Source: Methylococcaceae bacterium (GTDB lineage Bacteria; Pseudomonadota; Gammaproteobacteria; Methylococcales; Methylomonadaceae). Taken from it: DNA of 5,904 nt. Where the stretch lies: positions 1 to 5,904 of the forward strand of contig CANNNN010000169.1 of assembly GCA_947506075.1 (NCBI GenBank), in the 5' to 3' direction. A program made the position numbers and the translations under genes. Under the pieces are notes generated by a model, which was not told the origin of the DNA, did not search any database, and worked only from the letters and a program-made list of their open reading frames with translations. The first letter of the stretch is position 1; each line of letters opens with the position of its first letter. Shown in pieces: positions 1 through 5,854 of the stretch.

Positions 1-1555
1 AGCGGCTTTCAGGTAAAGGATTAGCCAGACTGGCTTCCACCCTGCAATCGCTCAGGACTTCCAGCGAATCCGGGTTTATCGCATCCAGAAAATTTTCTTC
101 ATTGTCCGGATTGGGTACTTTAAATAAACGGTTATATAAACGCAATTCTGCTAGGAAAGAGTGCTGTTCGGAAACCCAGTGGATAACGCCTTTGACTTTG
201 CGGCCTTCGGGATTTTTGCCTAAGGTATCAGGATCATAGCTGCAACGCAGCTCGATGATGTTGCCGTGCTCGTCCTTGATGATGTCGTTGCACCGGATCA
301 CATAAGCGCCGCGTAAACGGACTTCGCCGCCAGCTATCAAACGCTTGAACTTCGCCGGCGGAATTACGGCAAAATCATCCTGTTCGATCAAGATGACTTT
401 GGAAAAGGGCACGATGCGTTTGCCGAGCTCCGGTTTTTGCGGATGATTACCCACTTCCAGTTGTTCGGTTTGCTCATCCGGATAATTTTCTATGACTACG
501 CGTAAGGGTTGCAAAACTGCCATGGCTCTTGGCGCGTTGTCGTTTAAATCTTCGCGGATGCAGTATTCCAGCACGCCCATTTCAATCCAGGAGTTTTGTT
601 TGGTCACGCCGATGCGTTCGCAAAAATCGCGTATCGCCTTGGGCGTAAAACCGGCGCGGCGCAAACCGGCAATGGTCGGCATGCGCGGGTCATCCCAGCC
701 GTGGACGTGTTTTTCGGTGACCAGTTGGTTCAGTTTGCGTTTGCTGACTATCGTGTATTCGAGCTGCAGGCGGGCAAATTCAATTTGCTGAGGATGGCAG
801 GGCGTATGCAGTTGGTCCAGTACCCAGTCGTAAAGCGGGCGATGATCTTCAAATTCCAGCGTACACAGCGAATGGGTAATGCCCTCTAGCATATCGGAAA
901 TGCAGTGGGTGTAATCGTACATCGGATAGATACACCAGTCGTTGCCGGTGCGCTGGTGATGTACGCGGCGGATCCGGTACAGCGCCGGGTCGCGCAGGTT
1001 GATGTTCGGTGAAGCCATGTCGATCTTGGCGCGCAACACATATTGGCCGTCGGCAAACTCGCCGGCGCGCATCCGTTTGAATAGATCGATGTTTTCCGCT
1101 AGCGGACGACTGCGGTCGGGACTTTCCCTGCCGGGTTCGGTCAGGGTGCCGCGATATTCCCGGATTTGTTCGGCGGACAGGCTGTCGACATAGGCCAGTC
1201 CTTGTTCGATTAATTGTACGGCGTAAGCATAGAGTTGTTCAAAATAATCCGACGCATGGTGTAATTCAGACCACTCAAAGCCCAGCCACTGGACGTCGCG
1301 TTTGATTGCTTCGACATATTCATCGCTTTCTTTTTCGGGATTGGTGTCGTCAAAACGCAGATTGCAGAGGCCGGCATTTTCGGCCGCGATACCAAAATTC
1401 AGACAGATTGATTTTGCATGGCCGATATGCAGATAACCGTTAGGTTCTGGCGGAAAGCGAGTGATGACTTTGCCATTGTTTTTTTGGTCTTTGAGATCGT
1501 TGGCAATGATTGAGCGGATAAAATTTGACGCGGGTTGGTTATCGTTTGTGGCCAT
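1..1555 (-). CDS. glnS: Glutaminyl-tRNA synthetase (partial, C-terminus off the left edge)
   Basis: Cytoplasmic class I aminoacyl-tRNA synthetase that joins glutamine to tRNA(Gln) using ATP. The frame is open from the ATG at 1553-1555 to the window edge, 518 codons. Visible motifs: PPEPNGYLHIGH with the HIGH signature at residues 43-46, FDDTNP at about 68-73, WCIYPMYDYTHC around residue 213 (the E. coli Tyr211 region that contacts glutamine), and the class I KMSKS-equivalent VSKRK at 270-274 (IVSKRKL here). After about residue 340 comes the beta-barrel anticodon-binding region. E. coli GlnRS is 554 residues, so about 35-40 C-terminal residues lie outside. No strong Shine-Dalgarno precedes the start, but the N-terminus aligns well with the family and no earlier in-frame start is needed. 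It lies 63 bases downstream of rlmJ on the same strand. Family assignment is very secure. Confidence 0.97.
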   Translation of the reverse strand, partial: MATNDNQPASNFIRSIIANDLKDQKNNGKVITRFPPEPNGYLHIGHAKSICLNFGIAAENAGLCNLRFDDTNPEKESDEYVEAIKRDVQWLGFEWSELHHASDYFEQLYAYAVQLIEQGLAYVDSLSAEQIREYRGTLTEPGRESPDRSRPLAENIDLFKRMRAGEFADGQYVLRAKIDMASPNINLRDPALYRIRRVHHQRTGNDWCIYPMYDYTHCISDMLEGITHSLCTLEFEDHRPLYDWVLDQLHTPCHPQQIEFARLQLEYTIVSKRKLNQLVTEKHVHGWDDPRMPTIAGLRRAGFTPKAIRDFCERIGVTKQNSWIEMGVLEYCIREDLNDNAPRAMAVLQPLRVVIENYPDEQTEQLEVGNHPQKPELGKRIVPFSKVILIEQDDFAVIPPAKFKRLIAGGEVRLRGAYVIRCNDIIKDEHGNIIELRCSYDPDTLGKNPEGRKVKGVIHWVSEQHSFLAELRLYNRLFKVPNPDNEENFLDAINPDSLEVLSDCRVEASLANPLPESR

Positions 1556-1591
1556 GGAGTTGGTATGAGTTATTAAAGGGTAGTTGAATCA

Positions 1592-1597
1592 ATTATA
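1592..1597 (-). promoter_or_regulatory. Candidate -10 box for glnS
   Basis: On the minus strand this reads TATAAT, a perfect sigma70 -10 hexamer, inside the 63-base gap between rlmJ and glnS. Transcription would start near 1585, giving a leader of about 30 bases. No good -35 hexamer is visible 16-18 bases upstream, where the sequence is GC-rich and overlaps the end of rlmJ. This is a candidate only; glnS could also be read through from rlmJ. Confidence 0.35.
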
Positions 1598-1618
1598 CAT
1601 TGAATGAGCGATGTGGGG

Positions 1619-2461
1619 CTATTCCTCAGCCAGGGTCTGTATTCGGTAAAAGCCTTCGCCATTGTGACCTAAAACCTCGGAAAGATAGGGCAAAACCTGT
1701 TTCATTTCAGCAGCCAAAGTCCACGGAGGATTGATGACTATCATACCGGTGGCTGTCATGCCGTGCTCGTTGCTGTCGGCGCGGATGCCAAGCTCAAACA
1801 GCTGGATGTTGTTGATGCCGCTGGCTTTTATTGCAAGCTCCAGTTTCTGATTGCGGCTGCGCTCAATGACCGGATACCAGAGGGCAAAAGTGCCGGTGGC
1901 AAAGCGTTTATGCATTGTAACTAGTGATTCAACGACCTGCTGGTAATCGGTTTTTATTTCATACGAAGGATCAATCAACACCAGTCCTCGACGTTCGAAC
2001 GGCGGTAATAAAGTTAAGCAGCTAGTTAAACCGTCGGCATGCACTACGCTAATGCGCTTGTCTTTATTGGCTAGGGCTGTTAATAGCTTTATTTCGGTGG
2101 TATGCAGTTCAAATAAACATAGTCGATCTTTGTCACGTAGTAATTGTTTGGTAATTAACGGTGAGCCGGGATAGCGGCTTAATTTGTCAGGGCTGTTAAA
2201 GCGTTTGATCAGGCTGACATAGTGGTCGACACCTTCTGGTAAATCAGTACCTTGCCATAATTTACTGATGCCATTTTCAAATTCTTTGTTTTTTAACGCA
2301 TAGTCACCGTCAAGTTCATATTTACCGGGACCGGCGTGAGTATCGATGCAGCAAAATGGTTTGTCTTTTTTTCTTAAGTATTCAAGGCATTGTATCAGGA
2401 TGATATGTTTTAGTACGTCGGCAAAATTGCCTGCATGAAACGAATGTCGGTAGCTGAGCAT
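1619..2461 (-). CDS. rlmJ: 23S rRNA (adenine(2030)-N6)-methyltransferase RlmJ
   Basis: SAM-dependent enzyme that methylates N6 of A2030 in 23S rRNA during ribosome assembly; in E. coli it is dispensable. At 280 residues it equals the E. coli length. The N-terminus MLSYRHSFHAGN (1-12) followed by ADVLKH (14-19) is the family signature, with Tyr4, His6 and Lys18 at the E. coli positions. DTHAGPGKYEL (40-50) is the SAM-binding motif I region, with an inserted helical subdomain after it. The catalytic motif is DPSY at 164-167 (Asp164 as in E. coli), where E. coli has DPPY. RFATGTFALWYPV (187-199) and GMTATGMIVINPPW (234-247) are further conserved blocks. The start at 2459-2461 is fixed by the conserved N-terminus, although no clear Shine-Dalgarno precedes it. 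It is same-strand with glnS downstream and the RMD1-family gene upstream (103-base gap). Confidence 0.96.
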   Translation of the reverse strand: MLSYRHSFHAGNFADVLKHIILIQCLEYLRKKDKPFCCIDTHAGPGKYELDGDYALKNKEFENGISKLWQGTDLPEGVDHYVSLIKRFNSPDKLSRYPGSPLITKQLLRDKDRLCLFELHTTEIKLLTALANKDKRISVVHADGLTSCLTLLPPFERRGLVLIDPSYEIKTDYQQVVESLVTMHKRFATGTFALWYPVIERSRNQKLELAIKASGINNIQLFELGIRADSNEHGMTATGMIVINPPWTLAAEMKQVLPYLSEVLGHNGEGFYRIQTLAEE

Positions 2462-2519
2462 GTTGTTAGTCGCTAATGTTAGGTGAGTTTATTTGTACTG
2501 AAAAAACATGGAATTCTTG

Positions 2520-2534
2520 GTCGCGATGCGCGAC
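2520..2534. repeat. GC-rich intergenic palindrome between rlmJ and the RMD1-family gene
   Basis: Perfect 6-base inverted repeat, gtcgcg at 2520-2525 and cgcgac at 2529-2534, with a 3-base loop, directly followed by the palindrome acttaagt (2533-2540). Read on the minus strand it lies downstream of the RMD1-family stop and upstream of rlmJ. The nearest T-run on that strand (2501-2506) begins 13 bases after the stem, so it is not a canonical Rho-independent terminator. It could be a REP-like element or a weak transcript-processing site; this is inference. Confidence 0.45.
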
Positions 2535-2564
2535 TTAAGTTCGTGGGCGATAAATAACATCAAT

Positions 2565-3359
2565 TCAGAGCACTTTGTCGACTATCGTCATGCCGATTTC
2601 GAAAGCAATCAGCCAGATAATGATCCATTCCAGTATCGTTGAATGCCGGTGTTTTTGCTCATCCGCCAGCATTTCAAACAATTCATGTATCGTTTCCAGT
2701 TTTTTGGACAAGACATCAGTGCGTTGCGCTATTTCCAGATATTTTGCGGTTACCCCGTAAAAAGCCTCATATTCCGGATATTCCCAAAAGAAATCGGGCG
2801 TATCCAGCAAGTCATAATTTAAAATGATGTCGCTTTTGGTTAAAAACAGTTGTCCACGTATTTTCGCGATCTTATGGCGGCTTAATTTTATTCTGCCGTT
2901 TTCAGCTAAGGACTTCGGTATGTAGCTGGTATTGTTGATCGTGGTGATCGCGTTGGTTTCAAAAGAGGCCAATTTGATTGATTGCGCCATGCCTTGAGAT
3001 AAAGAAAATATCAGGATGGGATCCGAAGATTCGATTTCAATATGATCTTCGATAATGCGGGTACTGGGGCAATCCAGAGCGAAGGTGAAGTTGTCTTCTT
3101 CTATGCTAGAGAGCGGATTTTCCGAATAATCCAATAATAGCTGATGCAGCTTAGCCTGCTGTTCTGAACTGACATTCCAGTGCACAACGGCGCCATAGGC
3201 GAAGACTACCGACCAGGAATGATCGTCCTCAATCAGCAACGCGCCTTTAATGATGCGTATCAGTGTCGCATCGGACAGCAATTTTGCCAAGGCGCTGATG
3301 TCAAAACGTTGTGCCAGACAAAAGGCTACACAGGGCTTAATGGCTTGGTTTTCAGACAT
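2565..3359 (-). CDS. RMD1/YagE (DUF155) family protein with C-terminal membrane anchor
   Basis: Bacterial member of the family that includes yeast Rmd1/Sif2/Sif3 and human mitochondrial RMND1, which supports mitochondrial translation; the bacterial role is unknown. It has 264 residues. Family features in order: FAYGAVVHWN (53-62), the SQGMAQSIKLASFE block (121-134), IPKSLAENGRIKLSR (147-161), GQLFL (169-173), LLDTPDFFWEYPEYE (184-198), YLEIAQRTDVLSKKLE (207-222), a short helical stretch, then LEWIIIWLIAFE (243-254). The hydrophobic segment at about 242-260 predicts a single C-terminal (tail-anchor-like) transmembrane helix. No signal peptide is visible. The start at 3357-3359 has only a partial Shine-Dalgarno (GAG, 6 bases before ATG). 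It sits alone between rlmJ and a secreted-protein gene, and that context suggests no function. Family assignment is strong; function is open. Confidence 0.9.
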   Translation of the reverse strand: MSENQAIKPCVAFCLAQRFDISALAKLLSDATLIRIIKGALLIEDDHSWSVVFAYGAVVHWNVSSEQQAKLHQLLLDYSENPLSSIEEDNFTFALDCPSTRIIEDHIEIESSDPILIFSLSQGMAQSIKLASFETNAITTINNTSYIPKSLAENGRIKLSRHKIAKIRGQLFLTKSDIILNYDLLDTPDFFWEYPEYEAFYGVTAKYLEIAQRTDVLSKKLETIHELFEMLADEQKHRHSTILEWIIIWLIAFEIGMTIVDKVL

Positions 3360-3398
3360 AATGTGCTCAAAAGTTAATATCGTATGGCAGTGAGTAGA

Positions 3399-3461
3399 GC
3401 GCGCCGTGCGCGCCTTTTCAAGGCGTGAATAATCTTGCTACCCTTTGATGCGCAAGGCGCA
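3399..3461. repeat. Cluster of three short GC-rich hairpins in the gap before the RMD1-family gene
   Basis: Three inverted repeats lie close together: gcgcgc at 3399-3404 with gcgcgc at 3408-3413; cgcctt at 3411-3416 with aaggcg at 3420-3425; and tgcgc at 3449-3453 with gcgca at 3457-3461. The first two overlap at 3411-3413, so they cannot both form. On the minus strand they lie between the stop of the secreted-protein gene and the start of the RMD1-family gene, with no T-tract after any stem, so a standard Rho-independent terminator is not supported. A REP-like repeat or an mRNA boundary element is possible. Confidence 0.4.
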
Positions 3462-3478
3462 GTCTATAAAAACGGGGT

Positions 3479-3901
3479 TTATTGGTCGGCAATTTTCACC
3501 AGCCAGCCATTTTCGCCATCACATCTTGAGTATTTGGCATTAACCTTGATGTTGATTCTTGCTGCCGTACTATTTAAATCAGCGGGTAAACGGCCTTTTA
3601 CCAGATAAAAGTTCTGTTTATCTTCAACTGTGACTTCAACGGGGATGGTTTTTACGGTGACTTTAATTTGCTCGGGTTTGTCGACATGAAAAGCCATAAA
3701 AGAAAATTCCGATCCGGGCGCTACAGTAGCTAAATTGGCCGGAAAAAATTTGGTCAGTTGTGGTTTTGAGCAGGTGTTTTCGCTACCGCCGCCGCCAGCG
3801 CTGCTGCCACCGTGTCCGCTATGATGTTCTGCAGCATAGCCAGCGCTGATATTTAAACAAGATAGTATAAAAAAAATGGTGAGTAGTCTTTGTGATTTCA
3901 T
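3479..3901 (-). CDS. Small secreted protein of unknown function, His/Gly-rich N-terminus
   Basis: I do not recognise a named family. The protein has 140 residues. Residues 1-24 form a clear signal peptide: Lys2 and Arg5, a hydrophobic core (LLTIFFIL), and a likely signal peptidase I site after Ala23 or Ala24. The mature protein begins with EHHSGHGG (25-32) and a Gly/Ser stretch to about residue 40, then roughly 95 residues of alternating polar/hydrophobic pattern (for example IKVTVKTIPVEVTVE, 79-93) that suggests a compact beta-rich, Ig-like fold. Cys44 and Cys127 bracket this domain and could form a disulphide in the periplasm. The three His residues at 26, 27 and 30 could bind metal, but this is inference. 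Cys15 (ILSC) weakly resembles a lipobox, yet the hydrophobic stretch continues past it, so export by signal peptidase I is favoured. It has a good ribosome-binding site and lies 78 bases downstream of the QEGLA gene. Confidence 0.82.
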   Translation of the reverse strand: MKSQRLLTIFFILSCLNISAGYAAEHHSGHGGSSAGGGGSENTCSKPQLTKFFPANLATVAPGSEFSFMAFHVDKPEQIKVTVKTIPVEVTVEDKQNFYLVKGRLPADLNSTAARINIKVNAKYSRCDGENGWLVKIADQ

Positions 3902-3908
3902 GGATTTA

Positions 3909-3912
3909 CCTT
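3909..3912 (-). promoter_or_regulatory. Ribosome-binding site of the secreted-protein gene
   Basis: On the minus strand this reads AAGG, 7 bases before the ATG at 3899-3901, inside an A-rich leader. It is the best Shine-Dalgarno among the minus-strand genes here and supports the chosen start, as does the signal peptide beginning at that Met. Confidence 0.6.
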
Positions 3913-3978
3913 TTTATTATTGTGTAATCGAAATAAACGTGTTTCTGTAGGATAAATCATCCGGGTAGAAAATATTTG

Positions 3979-3984
3979 ATTATA
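3979..3984 (-). promoter_or_regulatory. Possible -10 box for the secreted-protein gene
   Basis: On the minus strand this reads TATAAT and overlaps the stop codon of the upstream QEGLA gene. It would give a leader of about 70 bases for the secreted-protein gene. The -35 region 17-18 bases upstream lies inside the QEGLA coding sequence and matches the consensus poorly (3 of 6), so the match may be chance. Confidence 0.25.
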
Positions 3985-5281
3985 AAACATTGGCATAGTC
4001 CTGTTCCAGTTGCCTGAAATTCATTGACGACATGAAGCGGCTGAAACTCAGCCAGGACGAAAGCCCCATCAGGTCTTTGAATTGCGGAGGCAGGAAGTGT
4101 GGCGCTATGACCGTGCCTTCTTCAACCAAATCGGCCAGCACCTTCATATCTTCGATCATGGTTTTCCCGCAAAACAGTAAAGGGATACGCTCAGGTTTGC
4201 CCATGCTGACCGCCAGGCGCATGAAATTATAGGTCAGCACGAAGCCTTTAATATAGGTCAAATCTTTGGTAAACGGCATGCCGTCAGAACTGCTGCCCCG
4301 GAATACCCGACTGCTGAGCGTATAGCTGTCTTCCTTGTCCAGTCCCTTGTCCCTAAAGAAATCGAAGATGTCCAAAAAGTCTGCGCCTTCTTCGGCCAGC
4401 GTAATCGCCCGCACCCGGTTGATCAGGCGCATCAGTCGGTTGGGCGAGGAACTGAATGTTAAGATTTCCATCAATACCGCAAGTCCCTCCTGGGTGATGG
4501 TCGCTGACGGTGGTCCTTTGCCGAGGAAGGTGCAATAAGGCTGAGCCAGACCATTCAGGGTGGTGCCCAGATGCACCCATATCTCATGAACCTCAAGCAC
4601 GCGCAGATCGCGGAGGTTGAATAGCGCATCGGCGCGCAATTTGATGTAATCGGTGCCGGCCGCCGCATCGGCGACGATGCCATCGCTAATCATTGCACGA
4701 AGACCGTCGCCGGGAAATACAGCTTGTATGTTTTCGTTCAGGATGGCTATTGCATCGGTCGCGTTGATGGTTTTAGGTTCTTCGACCAGAAAATCCAGCT
4801 TCAATAACTGTGACAAAGTGCCTTCCATCATGCTGCCAAGATCGGCAATGGTCGGGTCGCCGACATGAAAAACATCCTGGGAGGAACCGTATAATTCTTG
4901 GGAAATATTGGAGAAGGTCGGCTTGCCTCTGGATTCCAGCATGCGTACTACGTCCAGATACTCCTTGCAAATGCGGCGCATGATCACGCTGAGCGGGTTG
5001 AGTTGCCCTAGCTTACGCATTAAATCCCGCTCAATCTGATAAAACTCCTGTTTTTTTTCGTTTGGATCAAAGCCCAGTGGGCGCTGTTGATAGTAATCCG
5101 GTGTAACTAAAGGTAGTTTTTTGCAGTTGCCATCAAAAAAAGCCTGTCTGATATGATCATCCCATTTGATCGCGTCGAGTATGCGGATCGGTTGCTGAGC
5201 CTTGACGATTCGATCCGATAATGTTTTGACTTCGGTCAGGTAAGCGGACGGTTTAATGGCTTTAGTACGCATGTTTGTCAT
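3980..5281 (-). CDS. QEGLA-motif (DUF1704) family protein, putative zinc carboxypeptidase-like
   Basis: Member of the family often annotated 'flavohemoglobin expression-modulating QEGLA motif protein' (DUF1704), distantly related to the eukaryotic tubulin-tail carboxypeptidases MATCAP/TMCP. It has 433 residues. The diagnostic parts are HEIWVHLGTTLNG, with an HExxxH zinc-ligand pattern at 232-237, followed by TITQEGLAVLMEI with QEGLA at 264-268. The second His of HExxxH and the Glu of QEGLA would complete the metal site by analogy with the eukaryotic enzymes. Other conserved blocks are FRGS (328-331) and KDLTYIKGF (339-347). There is no signal peptide or transmembrane segment, so it is probably cytoplasmic. 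A bacterial substrate is unknown; peptide or amide hydrolysis is inferred from the motif. The start at 5279-5281 has no visible Shine-Dalgarno; the Met at residue 4 (5270-5272) is an alternative with none either. It is the first gene of the minus-strand run. Confidence 0.9.
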   Translation of the reverse strand: MTNMRTKAIKPSAYLTEVKTLSDRIVKAQQPIRILDAIKWDDHIRQAFFDGNCKKLPLVTPDYYQQRPLGFDPNEKKQEFYQIERDLMRKLGQLNPLSVIMRRICKEYLDVVRMLESRGKPTFSNISQELYGSSQDVFHVGDPTIADLGSMMEGTLSQLLKLDFLVEEPKTINATDAIAILNENIQAVFPGDGLRAMISDGIVADAAAGTDYIKLRADALFNLRDLRVLEVHEIWVHLGTTLNGLAQPYCTFLGKGPPSATITQEGLAVLMEILTFSSSPNRLMRLINRVRAITLAEEGADFLDIFDFFRDKGLDKEDSYTLSSRVFRGSSSDGMPFTKDLTYIKGFVLTYNFMRLAVSMGKPERIPLLFCGKTMIEDMKVLADLVEEGTVIAPHFLPPQFKDLMGLSSWLSFSRFMSSMNFRQLEQDYANVL

Positions 5282-5332
5282 TCATAATTAGGACGGGGTT
5301 GTGAGTAGGAATGCTAGGCTTTAATTTTAAGC

Positions 5333-5372
5333 ATTATCCATACTCATAGTGTAATCATACTCAGTATATCAA
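5333..5372 (-). promoter_or_regulatory. Candidate promoter region of the QEGLA gene
   Basis: On the minus strand TTGATA (5372-5367) is a 5 of 6 match to a -35 box and is followed after 18 bases by TATGAG (5348-5343), a 4 of 6 -10 match. A better -10 hexamer, GATAAT (5338-5333), lies further down but without a matching -35 at normal spacing. Either would leave a leader of about 45-55 bases. The region also holds an 8-base direct repeat (tgagtatg on the minus strand, at 5339-5346 and 5356-5363, 17 bases apart), so a regulator could bind here. Prediction by eye only. Confidence 0.3.
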
Positions 5373-5421
5373 TAGATTGCCTAAGCACTACTAAATTCCG
5401 GTACCGGCAAATTTAAAGTGT

Positions 5422-5485
5422 CAGGAGGTTGATGTATATGGCGCGCAAAGGCAACAGCTCCTGCGCTGCTCTATTTTCTGCATAA
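5422..5485 (+). other. Strong Shine-Dalgarno with a tiny reading frame and SD-masking inverted repeat
   Basis: A perfect AGGAGG (5423-5428) precedes ATG at 5432-5434 (3-base spacing, too short) and ATG at 5438-5440 (9-base spacing, good). The frame from the second ATG encodes MARKGNSSCAALFSA and ends at TAA 5483-5485. A 6-base inverted repeat, caggag 5422-5427 with ctcctg 5458-5463, would pair the Shine-Dalgarno away. A second repeat, gcgca 5443-5447 with tgcgc 5462-5466, overlaps it and would compete. The frame may be a leader peptide, a relic of a start site, or chance inside a dispersed repeat. I cannot show it is translated. Confidence 0.25.
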
Positions 5486-5595
5486 TTCGATGAATCTCTA
5501 GCCTCTCAATTCAACCGCATTCAGTACACAGAGTGCGGTCATATTCACAATACGGCTCACGGTAGCGGACTGCGTCAGTATATGTAAGAGTTTGG

Positions 5596-5812
5596 CGCAG
5601 CCGAGTGATTCCGGCCAAGCCGAGCGGCAAACGCGGAAAAAATTGTTAAATCGGCTGCACATAATCTGCTAAAGCCCATGCAAACACACGAGGCATCGGT
5701 GCTGTTATTTGCAAAAGATCCGTATGTTTCATTTATCAATAACCGGGCTGAGCAGGATTTGCGGATGTCCACGGTAAAGCAAAAACTTAGTAACCGTTCA
5801 CCTACCATTTAA
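5596..5812 (+). pseudogene. IS66-family transposase remnant (C-terminal part, frameshifted)
   Basis: Broken piece of an IS66-type DDE transposase (TnpC). The frame from 5609 reads NLLKPMQTHEASVLLFAKD (5663-5719), then FINNRAEQDLRMSTVKQKLS (5732-5791), and stops at TAA 5810-5812. This matches the conserved C-terminal block of the group, NLLxRLxxHExxVLxF followed by FTNNxAERDLRMxKVKQKxSG; the Glu after NNxA is the last residue of the DDE triad. Upstream, the motif PAKPSGKRGK is found in a different frame (5611-5640), as expected just before NLL in this family, so there is a frameshift near the A-run at about 5637-5642. After KQKLS the expected GxFR continuation is missing and replaced by SNRSPTI and a stop, so the 3' part is lost too. 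No terminal inverted repeats could be identified. It is not functional. Confidence 0.8.
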
Positions 5813-5854
5813 ATATTTTCACAAAAAAATCATAAAATAATAGACAATAGCCGC

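Larger units (their letters stand above)
5282..5595. other. Intergenic stretch between the QEGLA gene and the IS66 remnant
   Basis: No gene of normal length is supported on either strand. The left part is AT-rich and contains the candidate QEGLA promoter. The middle part (5422-5485) has a strong Shine-Dalgarno followed by a very short reading frame, listed separately. The part from about 5486 to 5595 shows no recognisable protein similarity, tRNA or terminator; it may be eroded mobile-element DNA, since it leads directly into the transposase remnant. Confidence 0.5.

Noticed and set aside
492..1193. Three plus-strand reading frames of 64-99 codons
   Set aside because: They lie antisense to glnS, whose minus-strand frame is open throughout with all class I motifs; their translations show no family features.
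1210..1395. Minus-strand 61-codon frame inside the 5' part of glnS
   Set aside because: It is in another frame of a region where glnS encodes highly conserved residues just after the HIGH motif; it is a shadow.
2501..2534. Rho-independent terminator after the RMD1-family gene
   Set aside because: The stem at 2520-2534 is good, but the T-run on the minus strand starts 13 bases later, too far for a canonical terminator.
2575..2827. Two plus-strand frames antisense to the RMD1-family gene
   Set aside because: The minus-strand protein carries its most conserved family blocks here, and the antisense translations look random.
3855..3866. Lipobox (ILSC, Cys15) in the secreted protein
   Set aside because: Leu at -2 is atypical and the hydrophobic segment continues beyond the Cys to a good signal peptidase I site at residues 23-24.
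4032..4970. Plus- and minus-strand frames of 65-75 codons within the QEGLA gene
   Set aside because: They overlap the HExxxH and QEGLA coding region in other frames and have no independent start signals or recognisable domains.
5575..5808. Minus-strand 77-codon frame at the right end
   Set aside because: It is antisense to the IS66 remnant, whose plus-strand frames give a clear transposase match; it ends just as arbitrarily and shows no ribosome-binding site.
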